DNA of 19,626 bases, from the NCBI GenBank assembly GCA_964564915.1, contig CAZMCU010000034.1, positions 1-19,626 of the forward strand. Reading direction: 5' to 3'. Of the stretch, positions 14,440 to 19,626 are shown one piece after another; position 1 is the first letter of the stretch; each line of letters begins with the position of its first letter. The notes under the pieces were generated by a model. That model had not been told where the DNA came from, ran no database searches, and saw only the letters and a list, made by a program, of their open reading frames with translations. The translations under genes and the position numbers were made by a program. This stretch comes from JAFGBM01 sp964564915 (lineage in GTDB: Bacteria > Actinomycetota > Actinomycetes > Actinomycetales > Demequinaceae).

Positions 14440-14625
14440 CGCCAAAGACCGCCGGTTGACCGGCTCGCAAGAGTCGGACCGAAGTCCCGCAAACGCGGGG
14501 GCCAGCGCAGGAGAGAGTGTGAGGTTCGCCCGTCAGGGCGAGCCAGCCGCCCCGCCCTGCGCGGGGCTCTTTCGTTGATGGGGCCAAGGTGTGCAGCCGG
14601 GGGTCGAACCAACGGAAGGACATCC
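14440..14625 (+). ncRNA. L10 leader RNA of the rplJ-rplL operon
   Basis: The untranslated stretch between the candidate promoter and rplJ folds into several clear hairpins: GCCGG-TTGA-CCGGC (14451-14464), CCCGC-AAAC-GCGGG (14486-14499), a 9-bp stem with a GTCA loop (14523-14544) and the attenuator hairpin at 14549-14567. Bacterial rplJL operons commonly carry an L10 leader that L10, with L7/L12, binds to repress its own synthesis; the CCAAAGACCG start resembles actinobacterial members I know. Segment 14505-14511 (GCGCAGG) can pair perfectly with 14556-14562 (CCTGCGC), which would disrupt the attenuator. This explains most of the 325-nt gap between rplA and rplJ. Confidence 0.75.
14549..14576 (+). 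terminator. Attenuator hairpin in the L10 leader
   Basis: GCCCCGC (14549-14555), loop CCTGC and GCGGGGC (14561-14567) form a perfect 7-bp GC stem followed by TCTTTCGTT, about 50 nt before the rplJ start. It looks like a regulated intrinsic terminator controlled by the alternative pairing with 14505-14511. Confidence 0.65.
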
Positions 14626-15114
14626 ATGGCGACGCCAGACAAGGTGGCCGCGGTCGAGGACATGGCGGAGAAGTTCCGCGCGTCTGATGCCGTGTTCGTC
14701 ACCGAGTATCGCGGGCTGACCGTGCCGCAACTCGCCGAGTTGCGACGTTCGCTCCGCGATGTCGCAACCTTCTCGGTTGCCAAGAACACCCTCACGGCGC
14801 TCGCGGCAAAGGAAGCCAAGGTCGAGGGACTCGATTCCCTCTTCTCCGGCCCCACCGCAATCGCTTTCGTCACCGGTGATCCGGTGGCAGCCGCGAAGGC
14901 GCTCAAGACGTTCGGCAAGGAGAACCCCTCCCTTGTGCTCAAGGGTGGAGTGTTCGAGGGCAAGACGCTCTCCGTATCCGACATTGAGTTCCTCGCAAGC
15001 CTGGAATCCCGCGAGGTTCTTCTCGCGAAGATCGCTTACGCGCTCGTAGCTCCGGTCGCCAAGGCGGCTCGTGCTATCGACGCCCTGCGTGCCAAGCAGG
15101 AATCCGCGGCCTAG
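14626..15114 (+). CDS. rplJ: 50S ribosomal protein L10 (uL10)
   Basis: A 162-residue protein. The N-terminal rRNA-binding domain shows AVFVTEYRGLTVPQLAELRRSLR (key residues around 22-44) and FSVAKNTLTALAA; the middle has FSGPTAIAFVTGDPVAAAKAL; the C-terminal helix that carries L7/L12 dimers is at about 145-160 (VAKAARAIDALRAK). L10 anchors the L7/L12 stalk that recruits translation GTPases and usually represses its own operon through the leader. The ATG at 14626 follows GGAAGGA by 5 nt; the frame is open further up to a TTG at 14575, but that region is leader RNA. Confidence 0.97.
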   Translation: MATPDKVAAVEDMAEKFRASDAVFVTEYRGLTVPQLAELRRSLRDVATFSVAKNTLTALAAKEAKVEGLDSLFSGPTAIAFVTGDPVAAAKALKTFGKENPSLVLKGGVFEGKTLSVSDIEFLASLESREVLLAKIAYALVAPVAKAARAIDALRAKQESAA

Positions 15115-15165
15115 CCGCATCACCGTCCCCACTGCTTCACGCAGGACCACGAAAGGAATCCCATC

Positions 15166-15546
15166 ATGGCGAAGTTGACCACCGAGCAACTCATCGAGGC
15201 GTTCAAGGAGATGTCGCTTCAGGAGCTCTCGGAATTCGTGAAGACCTTCGAGGAGGTCTTCGATGTGACGGCAGCGGCCCCGGTCGCGGTCGCCGCCGCG
15301 GGCGGTGCTGCCGCAGCGGAAGAGAAAGAGGAGCAGGACGCCTTCACGGTCATCCTGGAGTCCATCGGTCCGAACAAGATCGAGGTCATCAAGCAGGTTC
15401 GTTCCCTCACAAGCCTCGGCCTCGGCGAAGCCAAGGCCGTCGTCGATGGAGCCCCTGGCCCCGTCCTCGAGGGTGTCAAGAAGGAGGAGGCCGAAAAGGC
15501 GAAGGGCGCGCTCGAAGGCGCCGGAGCCACGGTCACGCTCAAGTAG
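15166..15546 (+). CDS. rplL: 50S ribosomal protein L7/L12 (bL12)
   Basis: A 126-residue protein of usual length. The N-terminal dimerisation domain (about 1-34, LTTEQLIEAFKEMSLQELSEF) binds L10. An Ala/Val/Gly-rich hinge follows (about 38-55), then the factor-binding C-terminal domain (about 57-126; FTVILESIGPNKIEVIKQVR, TSLGLGEAKAVVDGAP, GATVTLK). It exists in several copies per ribosome and recruits and stimulates EF-Tu, EF-G and other GTPases. AAAGGA lies 9 nt before the ATG. The gene is 51 nt after rplJ and is followed by a strong terminator. Confidence 0.98.
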   Translation: MAKLTTEQLIEAFKEMSLQELSEFVKTFEEVFDVTAAAPVAVAAAGGAAAAEEKEEQDAFTVILESIGPNKIEVIKQVRSLTSLGLGEAKAVVDGAPGPVLEGVKKEEAEKAKGALEGAGATVTLK

Positions 15547-15565
15547 CGGCAGATAACGATTCGGG

Positions 15566-15612
15566 AACGGTCAAGGTAGTGCCTAGCGCTACCTTGACCG
15601 TTCTGCTGTATT
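15566..15612 (+). terminator. Intrinsic terminator after rplL
   Basis: AACGGTCAAGGTAG (15566-15579) and CTACCTTGACCGTT (15589-15602) form a perfect 14-bp stem with a 9-nt top that can pair a little further. The following TCTGCTGTATTC is moderately T-rich. It separates high-level rplJL transcription from rpoBC, probably with some read-through as in other bacteria. Confidence 0.75.
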
Positions 15613-15672
15613 CTGGCGCGAGCGATTCCGCATCGCAGCGCTGAGGTCGCGTGTTCCGGCTCCATTCCGGGC

Positions 15673-15701
15673 TGGACAAGCGTGCCCGAATTGAGTACAC
15701 T
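15673..15701 (+). promoter_or_regulatory. Promoter for rpoB-rpoC
   Basis: TGGACA (15673-15678), exactly 17 bp, then TACACT (15696-15701) is a strong match to a housekeeping sigma promoter. Start of transcription is expected near 15708, giving a leader of about 132 nt before rpoB. Confidence 0.65.
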
Positions 15702-15839
15702 CGCAAGTTGCGCTGCCTATTGTCCTGCCCTCACATGCCTACCCGGCGTGCGTCCGCCTTGTGCGGCTAGCCCCGGGGTCCGGTGGAGCCGTGGCTCAGG
15801 CATCGCGGTCACGCACGGATCGTCGGGAAGGACCCTCCT
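15702..15839 (+). other. 5' leader of rpoB mRNA
   Basis: The stretch between the promoter and the rpoB start holds a pyrimidine-rich segment near the expected 5' end (TTGCGCTGCC at 15708-15717) and small GC hairpins (for example CCGC-CTTGT-GCGG and GAGCC-GT-GGCTC). The ribosome binding site GGAAGGA is at 15826-15832. No known riboswitch is recognised. Confidence 0.4.
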
Positions 15840-18800
15840 TTGGCTGCCTCGCGCACCTCGCTCGCAACCGCCATCTCTAACCGCAGCGCATCTCGCCGCA
15901 TTTCGTTCGCGAGGATCTCGGAACCCATTGAGGTTCCGAACCTTCTCGGACTTCAGACGGAGAGTTTCGACTGGCTTCTCGGCAACGACGTGTGGAAGGC
16001 CCGCGTCGCCGCCGCGAAGAAGGCCGGACGCAGCGACGTCCCCGAGGTCGCGGGCCTCCAGGAGATCTTCGAGGAGATTTCCCCCATCGAGGATTTCGGT
16101 CAGACGATGTCCCTTTCGTTCTCTGACCCGTACTTCGAGGAACCGCGCCACACCCCTGAGGAGTGCAAGGAAAAGGACTTCAACTACGCCGCCCAGCTCT
16201 TCGTCACCGCGGAGTTCACCAACCACGGCACGGGTGAGGTCAAGTCGCAGACCGTCTTCATGGGCGAGTTCCCGCTCATGACGCCCCGCGGAACCTTCAT
16301 CGTCAACGGCACCGAGCGCGTCGTCGTCTCCCAACTCGTCCGCTCCCCGGGCGTGTACTTCGAGCGCACACCCGACAAGACGAGCGACAAGGACATCCTG
16401 ACCGCGAAGATCATCCCGTCACGCGGCGCATGGCTGGAGTTCGAGATCGACAAGCGCGACTCGGTTGGCGTCCGCGTCGACCGCAAGCGCAAGCAGCCGG
16501 TCACCCTCTTCCTCAAGGCTCTCGGCATGACGAACGAGGACATCGAGAAGACGTTCGCGGATTACCCGTCCGTCCTCGATACCCTCGCGAAGGACACGCT
16601 CAACACGCAGCAGGAGGCGCTCGTCGACCTCTACCGCAAGTTGCGCCCCGGCGAGCCGCCGACGGTCGAGGCCGGCCAGAACCTCATCGACAACTTCTAC
16701 TTCAACCCCAAGCGATACGACCTAGCCAAGGTGGGCCGGTTCAAGCTCAACAAGAAGTTGGGCCTCGACGCTCCACTGGGCAACTCGACGCTGAGCCTCG
16801 ATGACATCATCGGCACGGTCAAGTACATCGCCGCGGCGCACGCTCGTGCGGCGACGCTCCAGGGCAAGGCTCGCGAGACACGCGTCGAGACGGACGACAT
16901 CGACCACTTCGGCAACCGTCGCATCCGCGCGGTCGGCGAACTCATCCAGAACCAGATCCGTACGGGCTTGAGCCGCATGGAGCGCGTGGTTCGGGAGAGG
17001 ATGACGACGCAGGACGTGGACGCCATTACCCCCCAGACGCTCATCAACACGCGTCCGGTGGTGGCCGCGATCCGCGAGTTCTTCGGCACATCGCAGTTGA
17101 GCCAGTTCATGGACCAGAACAACCCGCTCGCGGGATTGACGCACAAGCGCCGTCTCTCCGCCCTCGGCCCGGGGGGACTCTCCCGCGATCGCGCCGGCAT
17201 GGAGGTCCGTGACGTCCACTCGTCGCACTACGGCCGTATGTGCCCCATCGAGACGCCCGAAGGTCCCAACATTGGTCTCATCGGTTCGCTCGCGTCGTTC
17301 GGCCGGATCAACCCGCTCGGCTTCGTCGAGACCCCGTACCGCAAGGTGGTCAAGGGTCGCGTGACCGACCAGGTGGACTACCTCACGGCCGACGATGAGG
17401 ACCACTACGTCATCGCCCAGGCGAACGCCGCCCTGAAGGAGGACGGCAACTTCGCGGAGGAACGCGTGCTCGTTCGTTCGCGCGGTGGCGAGGTCGAGAT
17501 CGTCGTTGCCGACGCCGTGGACTACATGGACGTCAGCCCACGCCAGATGGTGTCGGTCGCGACCGCCCTCATCCCCTTCTTGGAGCACGACGACGCGAAC
17601 CGCGCCCTCATGGGTGCGAACATGCAGCGCCAGGCCGTGCCGCTCGTTCGCTCCGAGGCGCCGCTCGTCGGCACCGGAATGGAACGCCGAGCCGCCGTCG
17701 ACGCCGGGGACGTTGTCCTCGCAAGTAAGAAGGGCGTGGTCACGGAGGTCTCCTCCGACCTCGTCGTCGTGGCCAACGACGATGGAACGTCAATCTCGTA
17801 CCGCATCGCCAAGTTCGAACGCTCCAACCAGGGCACGTCGTACAACCAGCGTGTTGTCGTCGACGAGGGGGACCGCGTGGTCGAGGGATCGGTCCTCGCG
17901 GACGGGCCGGCGACGGATCAGGGCGACCTCGCCCTGGGCAAGAACCTGCTCGCGGCGTTCATGCCGTGGGAAGGCCACAACTACGAGGACGCGATCATCC
18001 TGTCGCAGCGCGTGGTCCAGGAAGACACCCTCTCCTCCATCCACATCGAGGAACACGAGGTCGACGCGCGCGACACCAAGCTCGGCGCGGAGGAGATTAC
18101 GCGCGACATTCCCAACGCTTCGGAAGAGGCCCTCGCCGATCTCGACGAGCGCGGCATCATCCGCATCGGCGCCGAGGTTCGCGCGGGCGACATCCTCGTG
18201 GGCAAGGTCACCCCGAAGGGCGAGACCGAGCTGACCCCGGAAGAGCGCCTCTTGCGCGCGATCTTCGGAGAGAAGGCCCGCGAGGTTCGTGACACTTCGC
18301 TCAAGGTTCCCCACGGAGAATCCGGCACCGTCATCGGCGTGCGCCAATTCACGGAGGAAGACGGGGACGACCTCCCCGCCGGTGTCAACCAACTCGTGCG
18401 CGTCTACATCGCCCAGCGCCGCAAGATCCAGGAGGGCGACAAGCTCGCCGGTCGTCACGGGAACAAGGGCGTCATCTCGACGATCCTCCCGATCGAGGAC
18501 ATGCCGTTCCTCGAAGACGGCACCCCGGTCGACATCGTCTTGAGCCCGCTCGGTGTCCCCGGCCGCATGAACGTCGGTCAGGTGCTCGAGACCCACCTCG
18601 GATGGATCGCCCACGAGGGGTGGGACGCCTCGGGCGTGACGGCTCCGTGGATCAAGGGCCTGCCCGCCGAGGCCGTGACGGCCGAACCCTGGACTCCCGT
18701 GGCGACACCGGTGTTCGACGGCATCCAGGAGACGGCCCTCGACGGACTACGATCGGTTGCCCTCCCGAATCGGGATGGAGAGCGACTCGTTCACGAGGAC

Positions 18801-19319
18801 GGCAAAGCCATCCTGTACGACGGACGCACGGGCGAGCCGTTCCCCGAGCCGATCGCGGTCGGGTACAAGTACATCCTCAAGCTCCACCACCTCGTCGACG
18901 ACAAGATCCACGCGCGATCGACGGGCCCGTACTCGATGATCACGCAGCAGCCCCTGGGCGGTAAGGCTCAATTCGGCGGCCAGCGGTTCGGCGAGATGGA
19001 GGTGTGGGCCCTCGAGGCCTACGGCGCCGCGTACGCGCTCCAGGAGCTCTTGACGATTAAGTCGGACGACGTGCTCGGCCGCGTCAAGGTGTACGAGGCG
19101 ATCGTCAAGGGGCAGAACATTCCGGAGCCAGGGCTCCCTGAGAGTTTCCGCGTCCTCATGAAGGAAATGCAGTCCCTGTGTCTCAACGTCGAGGTCCTCA
19201 ACTCCGAGGGCCAACTCGTGGAGATGAGGGAGACGGAAGAGGACGCCTACCAAGCGGCGGAGTCCCTCGGCATCTCGTTGTCGAGCCGCCCCGATGCCTC
19301 CAGCATCGATGAGATTTAG
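15840..19319 (+). CDS. rpoB: DNA-directed RNA polymerase subunit beta
   Basis: A complete 1159-residue beta subunit. The N terminus (ISFARISEPIEVPNLLGLQTESFDWL), the protrusion/lobe (MTPRGTFIVNGTERVVVSQLVRSPG), the fork/rifampicin region (SQLSQFMDQNNPLAGL then THKRRLSALGPGG) and the C-terminal HARSTGPYSMITQQPLGGKAQFGGQRFGEMEVWALEAYGA clamp/switch region are all visible in key positions. Rifampicin-site residues are wild type: D425, H435 and S440 (E. coli 516, 526, 531). With alpha and beta' it forms the catalytic core. TTG at 15840 is chosen because GGAAGGA (15826-15832) lies 7 nt upstream and actinobacterial RpoB often starts MA(A/D)SR from TTG; an in-frame GTG at 15783 has no such support. 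Confidence 0.97.
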   Translation: MAASRTSLATAISNRSASRRISFARISEPIEVPNLLGLQTESFDWLLGNDVWKARVAAAKKAGRSDVPEVAGLQEIFEEISPIEDFGQTMSLSFSDPYFEEPRHTPEECKEKDFNYAAQLFVTAEFTNHGTGEVKSQTVFMGEFPLMTPRGTFIVNGTERVVVSQLVRSPGVYFERTPDKTSDKDILTAKIIPSRGAWLEFEIDKRDSVGVRVDRKRKQPVTLFLKALGMTNEDIEKTFADYPSVLDTLAKDTLNTQQEALVDLYRKLRPGEPPTVEAGQNLIDNFYFNPKRYDLAKVGRFKLNKKLGLDAPLGNSTLSLDDIIGTVKYIAAAHARAATLQGKARETRVETDDIDHFGNRRIRAVGELIQNQIRTGLSRMERVVRERMTTQDVDAITPQTLINTRPVVAAIREFFGTSQLSQFMDQNNPLAGLTHKRRLSALGPGGLSRDRAGMEVRDVHSSHYGRMCPIETPEGPNIGLIGSLASFGRINPLGFVETPYRKVVKGRVTDQVDYLTADDEDHYVIAQANAALKEDGNFAEERVLVRSRGGEVEIVVADAVDYMDVSPRQMVSVATALIPFLEHDDANRALMGANMQRQAVPLVRSEAPLVGTGMERRAAVDAGDVVLASKKGVVTEVSSDLVVVANDDGTSISYRIAKFERSNQGTSYNQRVVVDEGDRVVEGSVLADGPATDQGDLALGKNLLAAFMPWEGHNYEDAIILSQRVVQEDTLSSIHIEEHEVDARDTKLGAEEITRDIPNASEEALADLDERGIIRIGAEVRAGDILVGKVTPKGETELTPEERLLRAIFGEKAREVRDTSLKVPHGESGTVIGVRQFTEEDGDDLPAGVNQLVRVYIAQRRKIQEGDKLAGRHGNKGVISTILPIEDMPFLEDGTPVDIVLSPLGVPGRMNVGQVLETHLGWIAHEGWDASGVTAPWIKGLPAEAVTAEPWTPVATPVFDGIQETALDGLRSVALPNRDGERLVHEDGKAILYDGRTGEPFPEPIAVGYKYILKLHHLVDDKIHARSTGPYSMITQQPLGGKAQFGGQRFGEMEVWALEAYGAAYALQELLTIKSDDVLGRVKVYEAIVKGQNIPEPGLPESFRVLMKEMQSLCLNVEVLNSEGQLVEMRETEEDAYQAAESLGISLSSRPDASSIDEI

Positions 19320-19391
19320 GCCAGCAATGGCACCGCAGACGGAAGTGACCACCAGGTCGGCTCAGGCCGACGGGATTAGGGAGTAGAGACC

Positions 19392-19626
19392 TTGCTCGAC
19401 GTTAACGAGTTCGGCGAACTGCGCATTGGTCTTGCCACGGCCGACGACATCCGTCAGTGGTCGCACGGCGAGGTGAAGAAGCCGGAGACGATCAACTACC
19501 GCACGCTCAAGCCCGAGAAGGACGGCTTGTTCTGCGAGAAGATCTTTGGCCCGACGCGCGACTGGGAGTGCGGCTGCGGCAAGTACAAGCGCGTCCGCTA
19601 CCGCGGCATCATCTGTGAGCGCTGTG
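19392..19626 (+). CDS. rpoC: DNA-directed RNA polymerase subunit beta' (5' part)
   Basis: The first 78 codons of beta', cut by the window edge. The N terminus MLDVNEFGELRIGLATADDIRQWS is followed by KKPETINYRTLKPEKDGLFCEKIFGPTRDWECGCGKYKR, with the zinc-ribbon cysteines of the beta' zipper/zinc-binding domain (CGCGKYK...CERC) visible in the last 20 codons. It starts with TTG at 19392, 8 nt after AGGGAG, as is common for actinobacterial rpoC. It follows rpoB by 72 nt with no terminator, so the two are cotranscribed. Confidence 0.96.
   Translation, partial: MLDVNEFGELRIGLATADDIRQWSHGEVKKPETINYRTLKPEKDGLFCEKIFGPTRDWECGCGKYKRVRYRGIICERC

Noticed and set aside
13569..14984. A 471-codon open frame on the minus strand across rplA, the L10 leader and rplJ
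   Set aside because: It is antisense to two highly conserved ribosomal genes and a structured leader. Long antisense frames are common in GC-rich DNA, and its translation has no recognisable domain.
15783..15839. GTG start adding 19 residues to RpoB
   Set aside because: There is no well-placed ribosome binding site and the extra residues are unlike RpoB. TTG at 15840 has GGAAGGA at 7 nt and matches the family N terminus.
17082..17200. Rifampicin-resistance substitutions in rpoB
   Set aside because: The rifampicin-binding region reads as consensus at D425, H435 and S440 and at the neighbouring positions, so no resistance allele is indicated.
1..19626. CRISPR array, insertion sequence, integrase, toxin-antitoxin or phage genes
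   Set aside because: I saw no regularly spaced repeats, transposase motifs, terminal inverted repeats or phage-type proteins. The gene content is conserved chromosomal.

Overview
The window is GC-rich, gene-dense DNA from a high-GC Gram-positive bacterium (Actinobacteria). The order aspC / tRNA-Trp / secE-nusG-rplK-rplA / rplJ-rplL / rpoB-rpoC, the long acidic N-terminal tail on NusG, the TTG-started rpoB and rpoC, and the RpoB N-terminal sequence all fit the order Micrococcales. I cannot place it more finely by eye.

Left part (1-11581): every gene is on the minus strand. In transcription order, from right to left, these are: an aspartate-type aminotransferase; an ABC-2 exporter (ATPase and permease overlapping by ATGA); a small secreted acidic protein of unknown function; a two-component system (HAMP histidine kinase and OmpR-type regulator, ATGA overlap); a second two-component system (intramembrane HisKA_3 kinase and LuxR-type regulator, ATGA overlap); a CAX-type Ca2+/H+ exchanger; and a large FtsX/MacB-type permease whose ATPase is not in the window. 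Exporter, secreted protein and first two-component system all run the same way with short gaps and could form one envelope-stress or drug-response module.

Right part (11759-19626): all on the plus strand. It starts with tRNA-Trp(CCA), continues into secE, nusG, rplK and rplA, then a strong hairpin terminator. A separate promoter and a structured L10 leader with an apparent attenuator precede rplJ-rplL. A second strong terminator is followed by a good sigma-70-type promoter and about 130 nt of leader before rpoB, and the window ends inside rpoC.

Most of the window is conserved core genome. The points most worth a second look are: (i) the HAMP kinase seems to lack any ATG/GTG/TTG start that preserves its first membrane helix, but has an ATC codon at ideal distance from an AAGGAG site; (ii) a strong hairpin sits between the secreted-protein gene and that kinase; (iii) an uncharacterised secreted acidic protein leads the kinase operon, with a CTGAG/CTCAG palindrome in front that recurs in altered form before the exporter; (iv) four minus-strand genes have a -10-like hexamer exactly 6-7 nt before the start codon, suggesting leaderless mRNAs; (v) the L10 leader has a readable terminator/antiterminator pair. 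I found no CRISPR array, insertion sequence, prophage or broken gene.
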